From NCBI GenBank assembly GCA_028023455.1, contig JAQFVV010012400.1, positions 11,479,748 through 11,543,747 on the forward strand: 64,000 nt of DNA, in the 5' to 3' direction. Made by a program: the position numbers and the translations under genes. Positions within the stretch are counted from its first letter, which is position 1, and each line of letters begins with the position of its first letter. Under the pieces are notes generated by a model, which was given only the letters and a program-made list of their open reading frames with translations, did not search any database and was not told where the DNA came from. Source of the stretch: Epiperipatus broadwayi (Eukaryota > Onychophora > Udeonychophora > Euonychophora > Peripatidae). This document shows positions 22,896 to 34,175 of the stretch, in pieces.

Positions 22896-22949
<54 letters not shown>
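22894..22949 (+). repeat. (AAT)n microsatellite
   Basis: About 18 uninterrupted ATA/AAT units lie 170 bp downstream (in the Mox gene sense) of the homeobox exon, inside the presumed intron. Confidence 0.95.
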
Positions 22950-22951
<2 letters not shown>

Positions 22952-23116
22952 GTACTTGTTTAATTACAAAAATGGGAAGAGACACATCATATATGTATTT
23001 ACAGTATAGTATTTATTCAAAAAAAGATAAGGTATATACATATTTTGTATATAACAAATAAATTAACGAACGTTATAATTTATTTATATATTGCATACAT
23101 ATATTCAAAAAATTAC

Positions 23117-23286
23117 CTGTCTTTCCGTTAAATCCAAAGTTACGGCTATCTCGTATCTTCGTAATCGGCTTAAATAATTGTGTTGCCCAAATTCTTTTTC
23201 TAATTCTCTTATTTGGTGTTTGGTGAAGGCTGTTCTTTCTTTCCGCGGTTTAGATGTCAGGTCGAGTTTAAAATTTTCTGTATTTC
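23117..23286 (-). CDS. Mox: Mox/MEOX-type homeobox exon (homeodomain residues 1-44), partial gene
   Basis: This is an internal exon of a homeodomain transcription factor, a nuclear DNA-binding regulator; Mox proteins act in mesoderm and muscle patterning in other animals. Read on the minus strand it gives about 12 linker residues, then homeodomain residues 1-44 starting [17 protein letters not shown]. The core residues L16, F20, Y25, L26 and R31 are present. The stretch [17 protein letters not shown] is diagnostic of the Mox family rather than Hox or NK classes. The exon ends CAG|GTAAT at 23,117, exactly between residues 44 and 45, a known intron position within homeodomains. The upstream boundary is inferred: an in-frame TGA at 23,297-23,299 forces an acceptor just after it. 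Two AGs fit, giving exon starts at 23,286 or 23,277, both in phase 1. The helix 3 half (VKVWFQNRRMKWKR in relatives) must lie in another exon, which I did not see. Family assignment is strong; the exact 5' boundary is moderate. Confidence 0.92.
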
Positions 23287-23289
23287 CTA

Positions 23290-25167
23290 TAAATATTCAT
23301 TTATTTTTTATTTTGTAGAACAACAATAATAAAACAAATTAATAGATTATACAATATACAAGATTTATAAAATCGCTCACAACACTTCTTTCAAATATGC
23401 TTATTGAAATTTGAAAAACTTACTGTTTGTATTTAAAAATAAATTTATTTACAAATAAAATCCTAATATTTTTTTAAAAACAAACAAACAAATATAAGTA
23501 ATGCACAATAATAATATATAATATTTGATTGAATATAAGTGTAATTTATATAATAATATATATAAATACCAAGCGCAAAAAAATACTTATAACGAAAATT
23601 ATTAAACATTTAATCTGAAATAATTAAATAATAAAAAATAAAAATATTACACCAAAGTAATAATTGGCCATCACAGTTAATTTATACAATATATAAACAT
23701 AAAAGAGAAGGAAGAATTCAAGTGACAAACTCTTAGTCTTAGTTTCTAAACTACAAAGAAATATTATTTTTCTCTAAAGTAAATAATTAAGTAAGGCATT
23801 TTTTCCTCCCAGAAATAATCCTAAGATAGCAAGGTGACATAGAATGTGTACTTTCTGAAGTACCAGGAGTAATACTTCATTAATAATGCAGACAGAAAGT
23901 TACAAGCATTTGAATTACTAATATATTTTTGAGGACTATCAGAATCACAGCAATCTCATTACCAGACAGAATATTTATTACAACTTCCATTATAAAAAAA
24001 AGGATTCATAGTTCAGTACCTGTAAAATTATGACATTTTTCCTCTTTTAGTGGCAGCTATATCATCAATATTTTCTTGACCAGACTAGATTAACCTGAGA
24101 TCTTTATTTTATAATAAAGAATAGCTACATACTACTTGCTGACCAATATTATATGGTTGTCTGGATTGACTATAAGCCAAAATTTATAAAATAAAATCTG
24201 AAGTTAATTTGTGATCTAAAAAAATGCAAAGTTTAATAAGCCTGGGTTTAAATTACTGATAATGGATATGGCAGGTGGATGCATTAACCATTATTATGCA
24301 GACCTTTTTAAGTGTCTATGGCTAAGTATTAAAGGAAGTAATTGTTACACCCCAAAATATGCAAAGGTTTATAAATATAGCAGTGCATCTGAGGTCATAA
24401 TTTATTATATATATACTTGTGAAAAGTTTTATATTTTACTCTTCCCTCTTGGAAAAGTCTGACAAAAAAAATGATACAACTCAACTTCTGATTAGGAGAG
24501 ATTAATATTTTCTAATAGTATTAAAATCTAGGAATAAAAAGATCATATGTCAAATTTATTATTTTGAACAACAAATTTTGCATGTAGTAGTAAGAAAATA
24601 TTTATAAGTCAAGTTGAAAAAAAATATTGCTGGAAACTTATCATTTGTAACCCTTTTTTTTTTTTTTATCCTAGATAATAAGATTATCTTATACTATAGA
24701 AACTTCATGCACAATATAAAGACTGAAATGCAAATTGTTAATACATAGTGGTTATAAATCAATTTTTTTTATGTTAGAGAGTCCTATTAGATTAGAAGTA
24801 TTTAAATGGCTATCTAAGGCCTAGTGATAAAAAGTATAAGGCTAACAAGTTATACACTTTTGAACATTTGATATTAGTATAAGATTTTTAAATATTTTAT
24901 TAATACTTTTATATATAATTATTAGAAGAAAAAAGGATACCTTCTATTGAAATCAATTATCAAATGGAGTACAGTAGATTATCATAAGGGATAATCTGGT
25001 GAATGTTGATTTCAAATATAGTTTTAGATAATTATGGAATTACTTATATAAATAATATAAACTCTTCTTTTATGCTCTTTATACAATGCAGCAGTCTATA
25101 TATTATACTTGAAAATTCAAAGCTCTTCCTCAAAACTATAATAGATACAATATATTTATAAATATGA
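23290..25167. other. sequence upstream of the Mox exon, probably intron
   Basis: A 66-codon plus-strand frame at 24,262 has no family features. Only a degenerate SINE is seen. Confidence 0.5.
24812..24880 (+). mobile_element. degenerate tRNA-like SINE
   Basis: GGCCTAGTGATAAAAAGTAT followed by AAGGCTAACAAGTTATACAC and TTTTGAACATT keeps the spacing of box A and box B with many substitutions. Confidence 0.35.
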
Positions 25168-26240
25168 ATCATCATCATTTTCAACCGCTATCCCATTATC
25201 AATCCACTGTGGGATGAAGGTGTCTGCAAGTTTAATCAACTTTCTCTGATTTTTAACCCTTCTTCTTCACATTTCCCCAGTGCACTCCCTTATTTTATCC
25301 ATCCAACTCACATGCAATCTCTTTCTAGGTCTTTTAGGAATCCAATTTATGATTTCAATTATTGATCTATCATCATCTCTTCTATCAATATGTCTAAAAA
25401 AACTAAAATTCTCTCTTTTTATTCTTTTAATAATGTCATCAGTACTTGCTTCTTCTCTCACCCATGAATTTAATTTGCAATCTCTTTTTGTTACTCCTAA
25501 CATATATCTATCCAACTTTCATTAAATGGTCTGAATTCTCTGTATTGCTTTTTTGTTAAGTGTCTAAGACTCAGATTCATAAATAAGAACTGATAAAACA
25601 TATTTATTAAAAACCTTCCTTTTCAAAACACATAGGCATATTTTTTAAATATTAAATTATTTCTACCAAAAACACCCCAAAAAACTTAATTTTCATTAAA
25701 CATCACATGATCATCATTCTTTATGCACAAACCTTCTTTCTTCCATTGATTACTCTGGCTTGCACTGGATGACACTACTATATAGAGAGTTTTGCCTCTG
25801 TGTTAAAGTTTAATTCTATGAATAATTTTATTCATTATATTTCCACCTGTAGTAATAATCTGACCAAGTTACTTCTAGTTGTTAACTTCTTCTAACTCAT
25901 CATTGTTAAACTTTACTTTCAACGTTTGAGAAAATCCATTCAACATTACTTTAGACTTCTTAGCATTTATCTTTAGTCCTATTTTCTTACTTTCATCTGC
26001 TATGTCTTGCAACATTTCCTGAAACTTTGAAACATTATTTGCAAAAATAATTACATCATCTGAAAAATTTAGTTGACTTAAATAATCTCCATTCATTTTT
26101 ATTTTCTTAGCTTCCCATTTTAATCCACAAATACTTTTGACAAAACTGCTGTAAAAAGGATTGCAGCTATAGAATCAACCTGTCATTCACTCCTAAATCA
26201 ATGTTAATATTTCTAGTACCATTAAGTAATATAATCATAT
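25168..26240 (-). mobile_element. 5'-truncated, decayed RTE LINE copy
   Basis: On the minus strand this matches the last third of the intact LINE. One frame at 26,096-25,875 reads NGDYLSQLNFSDDVIIFANN, with the catalytic FADD altered to FSDD. Another at 25,515-25,267 reads RYMLGVTKRDCK and RDDDRSIIEIINWIPKR. The element ends at a (CAT)n run near 25,168. It stops abruptly near 26,240 in the reverse transcriptase region, which is ordinary 5' truncation. Several stops and frameshifts plus a 110-bp insertion at 25,694-25,806 make it inactive. Confidence 0.88.
25694..25806 (-). mobile_element. MITE fragment inserted in the 25-kb RTE copy
   Basis: Alignment by eye to the intact LINE shows an extra block where TTTAATTCTATGA should be continuous. 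The block carries TTTATGCACAAACCTTC and ACTCTGGCTTGCACTGGATG, the same sequences as the MITEs at 8.9 and 51.8 kb. TTAATTT on the left and TTTAATT on the right may be remnants of a target-site duplication. Confidence 0.65.
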
Positions 26241-28269
26241 TTTGTTAATAAAAATTGCTTGGATAGTGACTATATTTGCATAATGAAAACTTAAGAATGA
26301 ATAAGAACTATATTAAAAAATACGTTAAAAAAAGTTTCATGTTATTATAGATAGTGAGGTGTGATACAATGAAGATCATCTATATAATAAACAAACAATA
26401 CAAATGAACATTTTTCTTCACTAATGGTTAATTACAATTTAATTCATTTAGCCTTTTCTATCTCTAGTGATGAAAATATTATACATATTTTTTTTTTTTA
26501 CAAAAGAATTCTCTTAAGTGCATATACTGAAAAAATGTTAGCCATGAGCCATAAAAGTAGAAAAGTAAAAGATTCTTAATGTTATTATGAAAAAAAAATA
26601 GTTTTGATGCAAAATTATAATAAAAATGGCAGAATTCTAAATGTTAAACAAGCAGTCATTAAATCGACAAAAGCCATTGGGTAAAGTATCAAATATTATA
26701 ATGAATTTTATTGGCAGATGAAAGCCATTTCACATACAAGACTTTTCAGAATGTTTCAGCTTTACGTTAAAGCATCATATCTTTATCATGTTTTGTAAGC
26801 ATTTAATTTTTCTTCTGTAATTTGTTAATCTCTTTTTAATTTCTTTTTGCATGAGAACAAATATCAGTTTTAATTAAGAACCATAAAAATGTAATCAAAA
26901 AATTTAGTAATAATGAAGTAGTCAAAGGTCATTTTAAGAGAGAAAATGATAAAACAATCCATGTTTATGAAATCAAGGAACTGTACCATTTATTAAAATG
27001 ATGAATTATTAAGAATTTTAAACTTCTCTCTTAATATTATAATAAATAAACAAAATTAAAAATGTATGGAGCGCTTGAAAGAGAAGCTATAAAGAGTACA
27101 AAAAATATTAAATGCTTAGCACTTTTGAGGCAGGTTGCCTCATATTCATAGCAATACTGAGCAATGCAGAACAAGAAGATAATGGTGATATGCAAAATAT
27201 ATGAGAATATTTAGATAGTCCAGCATTTGGAGATGTCAAAGCAGGCATCACGTCTATTGATAGAGTTATTGTTGCCAGCAATGATGAATGAAAAAGAGCA
27301 CAGGTAATGAAATGGATATCCAGATTGATCACTGTTATATTATTTACATGACAAAACAAATTAAATCTCTTTTACCAATGAGTATTAATGAAAGCTACAT
27401 ATCATGTGATTGCAGATCAAAAAGACATCATCTGTGAAAATGTCAAAGTACTGTCCCAAGGATTTTTTGCTAAGACTTCTACTTTTAGTGCTTTTTTTGC
27501 TAAGGAGTTTATTGCCAAAAAAAGTATGACTCATTGTAATCAAGAAAATAAACCAGATTGGCTAATGTCATAAAGCATAGTAAGACTGTTAGCACAGATA
27601 GGAACACTTCTGAACATTATTTCACAAGAAAACTAGTATTGAAATCAATAATCTATGAATTTTATTAGGATATGTATACTTACATTTGAATTTTATGTTT
27701 TTAAAATTTAATTTTAGTTTCTATAAGTATTTTACATTTTGATACTTCCTGCTTAAATTGTTGTTCTTGATGACAACTTTGTTCTAAGTCATTGACCTGA
27801 AATGGATTACTTCTAATTACATATATTTCAATATAAGCTATAATAAACAAAACATGTAACTGAGAGCATCTGGATCCAATTAATTGACAGTATCAGAACT
27901 AATTTCTTATTTATTTGAATAAATGTGTCAAATTTAAAAAGAAAATGGTGTAGATACATTTTTTGAACAATACAGTTAAGAAAAAACTGGATTTAAAAAT
28001 ATTTATAACACAACAGATCATTGACTTAATAACTAATAGCAATTATAGATATTTTGCATTGGATTTATAAATTAGGAAACATCATTTGTCTCTATAATAA
28101 TTTCTTGATGTTTAAAGTTTTGGAATCTTCAAATAAAGATTCAGGGATATTGCTACATTCTAAATTTTTTTTATTAAAATGCAACATAGTTACTTAAGAT
28201 TAGCATTGCTAAGAATATTTAGTAGAGTACTTTCATGTTTCCAACGCAAGGTATAACAATTTTATAAAA
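26241..28269. other. unassigned sequence with coding-like traces
   Basis: Plus-strand pieces such as NGDMQNI and YLDSPAFGDVKAGITSIDRV near 27,195-27,270 and a 61-codon frame at 27,388 look like a decayed protein-coding element. I recognise no family. Confidence 0.35.
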
Positions 28270-28940
28270 AATAAAATTGTAGATAAAAATGGAAAGAGAA
28301 TAAAAATAAATGAGATTAGTTAAGTCATCTAAATTTTGCAATCGATACAATCCTTGCAAATAATGCTTTAGAACATCGGGAAAATGTTACATTAGTTATC
28401 AGAAAAAAGCAGAAAAGTAAGGAACAAAGATAAATGCTAAAAAAAATCAATGGTTTTTCAAAAAGAACAATATAAAGATTGATGATAATACGTAAAAATA
28501 ATTATCAATGATAAATATCTTAATCAGATTATTAATACATATGAAAATATAAATGATAAAATTGGATGCATCACTTTACAAAGGTAGTACAGGGAATTCA
28601 TACAGCAATTTATCTGGGAAGAGACATACACTTTGAAGAGCAAAGAGAAATCAAAAGTAAAATACATGGATAATAAAATAAATAAGTTTCATTGTCAGTA
28701 TTCAAAATTTCAGAGAATAAAATGGAGCTAAGTTGGAAATATTGCTATGACAATAGTCAAAGAGTTTAAGTCTTAAACTGAAAAAATATTTCATGTGAAA
28801 TAGATGGATGAGACAAGAATGTGTGTTGAGATGATGTGAGAAAGAGAAGCTAGGATTGAAAAACTGGATTAAACTTAGAGAGACATCATTCTACAGTGAA
28901 TCAATAATAGTTGAAAATAATGTAGATGACAATAATCTGG
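28270..28940 (+). mobile_element. heavily decayed RTE LINE 3' fragment
   Basis: Degenerate plus-strand sequence follows the intact LINE order: AATGCT after a damaged FADD region near 28,340-28,370, KINAKK-like sequence near 28,430, a YLNQIINTYENI-like match near 28,517-28,555, and the terminal CTACAGTGAATCAATAATAG near 28,890. It has many stops and no usable frame. Confidence 0.68.
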
Positions 28941-31019
28941 CAAATTTTTCTTTGACACTGGTGCAAATTATAGATTTGGTTCTAGTCATAGATTTATCAA
29001 TATCCCCAAAATGTAGATGAAAAAGTATTGGAGAATAATTTAGACAGTTTGGAGAGAATCTTTAAGATGTGATATGCTCTGTTGATAAATTTATTGAGAA
29101 ATAGATGTCTATTACCCAAGAAAACTTTAAGAATGCATTTCAATTAAACTTACATTATTAAGGCTTTTAATTGCCTTATATCACTAACAAATCTCTTTTT
29201 TATCCAGAGCAGATATGGTATCCAACAATGATTTGATATAGAGAGTAAGCAAGGCAGATGATAGAGAAAACTCTTAAGTAATGTTTCATGTCTTATAAAA
29301 TATTAGTAACATTTTTTAAATACTATTGATATATATATATTATATAATTGGTGTTATTCCACACAAGGCAGAAATTCTGACACAACAATAAATAATATGA
29401 GCACATGATGACCAACATAATTGAATGTTTCTTTGAGGTTGACTTGCATAATTATATCTGTCAGGTTATCTACCTTGGTGTACATAAATATTTTCTAAAA
29501 TGTAGGTATAGCAAATGACAAAGATCTTATTAAGAGCAAAATAAACAAATGGATAAAATACCTTTTCAAAAAAAGTTTAGATTTGTTTTGGAGTATTGTA
29601 GCAAACTTATTGATATGAATACTTTCATTTTAAATACGTAATAGGTTTAGATGATAAATCATTCACTTTCTGACAATGGTTCTTTTTACTAGTTAAAAAT
29701 GAAACTACAATGTTTTATAGCCTATCAGCAATATTAACATGGAGAGAAGAATATTCATGCAATAATTTTGATTTTTAAATTAAGCTAGATAATAAAAAAA
29801 ATCTTTCTTTTTATATTAAAATCTGACTAATTTTAACACCCTACGTATCTGAGACATAGATGTCCTTACTAATTAAAATGCTATAGATAAAACTGTGCAT
29901 GTGCTTGATATCTAACTAATATATGTGAATCTTTTACAATCGCAGCAAATCTAATGTTACTATGAAATTACACTCTATTCTGAAATAGTAGTTAAAGAAA
30001 GCCTATCCAAAAACTATCACAGGTAAATAACATTAAAAAAAAGGTTGATAAAATGACATTATTGTTATATAATACATTCAGATTCATTAAAATATTCCCT
30101 CTTAATTTTACATTTTTTTAGTCATTGTTATCCTCAATTTCCATCTTTAATATTGATCTAACTTGACAAGCAGAGAAAAATCATCCAGAATATAATTTTT
30201 ATATGATTTGCTTTCCAAATTTTATTTTATCTGAAGGAGTATGTTATATTTTGATTCCATAAACAATGATAGTCTCTTTCTCAAATCAAATTTTTTCAAA
30301 ATGAGTAGAATCTTCATTGGAAATAATGCATCATATTTGTTACAGTATATAATAACATTGACCATTTACTAAGAATTGCTTTTTAGTTGCTTTTAGACCT
30401 AATTCATAATTATTAATTTTCTCATGCATTCAAAGTTTACAACTTGATGATTTTGTAATCTAGTCTTTGATATTATGCTTTAAGTGACATATTTATAAAA
30501 TAATATAAATGATATTTGAGCAATTGCACATTACTATAGTTTTCTTATTATTTGATTCTTTAGTACAATGCCAAAACAATTCATCAATTCTGATGCTTGG
30601 ATGTCGCATGGATTTTTAGACTTATTATTGATTAATATTATTATCTTTTGACATCATTTATCAAATAATGCCTTTTTTGATATACTTTTCTTTTTCTTTG
30701 AAAGCAAAAGAATTTTGTTATGAATGAATAAATCAATACACTATTTTTTTCAAATAATGAAATTAATTGGTAATCTAATGAGCTTAAAATTTTATATATT
30801 ATATGGTATACATTCAACAAATTATATACATTCTGGTGATATTAATATTTGGTTGTACTGTCTTATCAGTGCTTTTTATATGAAACCACTGCTTTGCTGT
30901 GCAGTTTTGAATGTGTTATGTCAGTTCAAATATGGCTGCAGTATGATAAACAATGACTGCCTCACTTGTGATTTGCATGAAAGAAAAGCAGCATGTAGAA
31001 ATTTACTTTTGTAGTCTGA
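28941..31019. other. unassigned, probably decayed repeats
   Basis: No intact frame beyond 96 codons (30,724-31,014), which has no recognised features and abuts the mariner remnant. Confidence 0.4.
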
Positions 31020-32000
31020 GGGTGTATTTGGTGCCAATATTTATCAAAGAGTTTGTGCACAGTATGAAAAAGTAATGTCAGCTATGAAGAAGGACACAGA
31101 TGCCTGTCCACATCTATGATTGATGATAACAGTGAACCTGTACACAAACTGATTCTATTGGATAGATGAGTGACTGTGAATTATTGTGGCAAATGATTTT
31201 TAAATCATCTAGGTCTCTGTCTACACAATATTCCATAACAGACTTGGGTATTGAAAAGATTGTGCAATATGTGGTACCAGAACAACTCACAAAGAGCACA
31301 AATAAAAATGCTTGGAAATCTGAAAACAAAATTTGAATTGATATTTTAAGTAAAGTGGAAGTGTTTTAAAGAGAATCATTATTGGTGATAAGATATGGAT
31401 TCATTATTCTGATCCTGAGAATAAATAGCAGAGTATGGAATGGAAACCTTCTCAGTCATCAACCAAAAAAAGTTCAAAGTCAACAATCATTAGAAAAATT
31501 GATACTTACAATTTTTTGAAATTTTCAAGGGCCAGTATTGAAATTTTATCCAGAAAAATGTTCAATAATCAACAGTTTTCTTTACAGTGAGATGCTGACA
31601 AAATGCAGAGGTCTTCTAGATAAGGATGTTGTGTTTTTGTGACATTGCATATATGCTTACTGCTTTCCACATGATCAACACTCTTCCAAAACTTTGTTAA
31701 GTGCTGAAAGATCTTTTCTACAGTCTTGAACTTGCCACATTGGACTATCACCTTTTTTAATCCCATCAGAGAAGCCTTATAAGGATAATGATTTACATCT
31801 AATCAAAATATGAAGACAATAGTGCATTTGTGACTTGTAGATCAGCCTATAATGTTTTCAATGAGAAAATGCAAAACCTTATTGACCAATGGACAAAGCA
31901 TATTGAAAAGCAAGAAGATTATGTCAAAAAAGTGACATATTTGTTGTTATTTTTTTGGAAAGTTGACTAAAATAAATTCTACAGACTGCAATAAGTTTTA
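31020..32000 (+). pseudogene. decayed mariner (Tc1/mariner) transposase
   Basis: Mariner transposases cut and paste DNA with a D,D,D catalytic triad. Translating in shifting frames gives the family landmarks in order: VPEQLTKSTNK near 31,275; IIGDKIWIHYSDPENK followed by QSMEWKPSQSSTKKSSK (first catalytic D kept) at about 31,372-31,470; GPVLKFYPEK near 31,532; CDIAYMLTAFH in place of HDNARPHT near 31,637; LDYHLF near 31,742; and a C-terminal QWTKHIEKQEDYVKK near 31,890. There are many stops and frameshifts, and no terminal inverted repeats were identified, so the element is dead. The N-terminal helix-turn-helix region is unclear and may start before 31,000. Confidence 0.85.
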
Positions 32001-33430
32001 ATTCATCCTAGTGAACAAAATAATATACTTCAGAAACTAAAAAATATCTATTTCTCAAACTAGTTTAATTTATTCTCCTTAAAAACAAAAATAAAATCAA
32101 AATAAGACAGCCATTTGAATTTTTTTTAGTACATTTCCAATTAACCAGATATGATGTCATCAAACCATAATTATGAGCAGCTGTACTAAATAGATCAACA
32201 GTAAAGTAAGAAAACATGGGTCAGAATAAATGAATTTACAAATTAGGCTCAGTCATTATAAAAAACAAGAAAGACCCTGAAAATTCCCTAAATAATTTAT
32301 GTAAAAAATTTATACATATAAAAGTGGTAGAATCTATAGAGTTTTTTTTTTTTTTTTAAATTGCAGATAAATATAAAAACATCATTTATATAATCTTTAT
32401 GATTTTTACATTTAGAAGAATATACAATATTCTAAAATTAAACTTCAATCTCATCTAGTATAATCTTTTGTTTATTGTAATTATGTTCTTATTGTTGTTA
32501 TTGTTGTTTATAATATACTGTCAAGTTGATCTGGCAATTACATGAATAGCATTTCTACAGAATACTCAATCATGGTTTTTCATATATTCTTCAAACCAAA
32601 GCTTAGATATAATCTGATGATTGTGCACTTGTATGTTTGTTTGTTTTTTTGCATCAGCAGCACTATAGTTCATTAATAATTTTTACTATTCTTTTTTTTT
32701 TCAGTGTCTAACTTTCATATCCATAAGATACACAGAAATATCATAGCTTGAGCAATTTTGAACATACCTAAAATTGAGATCTACCAATCTTAATTTTTAC
32801 TCTTATTATATATAGTATAAAATTAAATGTTCTGCTCAGCTTATCATGGAAGTCATGTGGGATGAGTATGAAAGTTTTAAAGATAGCAAGTGTATTATAT
32901 ATATATATATCCCTTTCACGTCTAAATGTTTAAACTATGATTGGAAATGTTAATACATTTTTTAAATATTTCCTGAAGATGATAGTTAAAATAAAAAAAT
33001 TAACATGTTTAATGCAAGGGTATTTCTATTATAATCAACTAATTCAGAAATTTTTTAGGTCAGTTTCTTCCAGTTTAAGTATCTTTTAGCCTAAATTTTA
33101 AAAGTTACTCTTTCAGAATGCATTTAGACTCTTTTTTAACAAATATAAACTTTTTAATTTTCATTTCTACAAAGTTTTTAGATTATATAATTCTGCCCAA
33201 GATGATTATCAGTTATTTCATCAGTTCTTTCTAGTAAATTCTGGCATAGGACCTAATTTATGGAAATTCTCTGAATAAAGTCTGAACCTCTCTTAGAATT
33301 CCCTTTGTTGCATCTAATCTTTCTGCTTTTTGTTTTGTGTTGTTTGCTTGTTTGTTCGTTTGAAAAAAATTAAAAAATAAATAACTGAAACACACAGGCT
33401 TATTATATACCTATGTTTATATATATAATA
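32001..33430. other. A+T-rich non-coding DNA
   Basis: Poly-T near 32,342 and TA repeats near 32,897; nothing recognised. Confidence 0.55.
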
Positions 33431-33865
33431 TTTAGGATATATGAGCACAGACTTTCACACGCGCCATCCCTTGTATATGTATTAAATGGATTATGTCCTT
33501 TACATGAGGGGTCAGATTGACCTTAGGTCAACATGGGTGTGACAAGAATCTCGGCCTCAGGGTGGCCTTTGAGCATTTCATCATCATTTTTCAATTGGAT
33601 GGACGATTGACGAGTTGGAGCGTGGAGTAGATTGAAGCCTGCCCATTAATGTATGAGTATTGGCTATCTTAATATATATCTGAGCACTTATAGCATATAT
33701 GTGTAGAGATGGTAATATGGACCAACTGATGATTGCTGGTTTAGCATGAAATATATATTGATGATTATTTATCTTTTCAACATATATGTGTTCAAGTGTA
33801 TCAGTGTTATGAGATTGTGTGGAGAGTGGTGGGGCGTGTGAAAGTCTGTGCGCATATACCCTAAA
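33431..33865. mobile_element. 435-bp TIR (MITE-like) element
   Basis: The left terminus TTTAGGATATATGAGCACAG and the right terminus (reverse complement TTTAGGGTATATGCGCACAG) continue into ACTTTCACACGC on both sides, giving about 32-35 bp terminal inverted repeats. The interior shares segments (AGTAGATTGAAGC, ACCAACTGATGATTGCTG, TTGACCTTAGGTCAACATGG) with the fold-back elements at 46-47 kb. No coding frame is seen. Confidence 0.82.
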
Positions 33866-34097
33866 CATTAAAAAATAAATAAGTAAAATGCAATAAATAA
33901 TTTTTCTCTTTGTATAAATAGAATCGTTTCATTGTCCAGGATTAATTTTCAGTATGGAAATATATTGCATTACAATATTTTTTTTAAATATTTATACTAT
34001 AAACGTACTTGATTACTAATCTACCATCATAATTAATTTATTACAATTTGCTTTCAAAAGAGCAGCTTTCATAGTGAATTTAAAAACTAAGACTTAC

Positions 34098-34175
34098 CTT
34101 TCTTTTTTGTGCGGTTATTAGTGGATCAGAAAATGTTTTTTTCTTTCCAAAAAATCTAATTAAGCTGATTTTCAT
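34098..34175 (-). CDS. candidate first coding exon, 26 codons, unidentified protein
   Basis: On the minus strand an ATG at 34,175 opens a 26-codon frame with no stop. It runs straight into a textbook splice donor, AAG|GTAAGT, at 34,098, leaving the intron in phase 0. The peptide starts MKISLIRFFGKKK and ends TAQKRK, so it is basic and hydrophilic after a short hydrophobic start. The N-terminal ISLIRFF loosely resembles a PCNA-binding PIP box, but that motif is too short to assign a function. Upstream (34,320-34,700) is somewhat richer in CpG than its surroundings, as expected near a promoter. No family is recognised and the downstream exon was not found. It could belong to an unrelated gene or be chance; it is on the same strand as the Mox exon about 11 kb further downstream. 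Confidence 0.3.

Larger units (their letters stand above)
18830..23116. other. presumed Mox intron sequence, no exon seen
   Basis: Apart from microsatellites, this is A+T-rich DNA with many T runs. I looked on the minus strand for the remainder of the homeodomain (WFQNRR) and did not find it. Confidence 0.5.

Noticed and set aside
34098-34175. First exon of the Mox gene
   Set aside because: The peptide has none of the known Mox N-terminal features, so linkage to the homeobox exon is unsupported.
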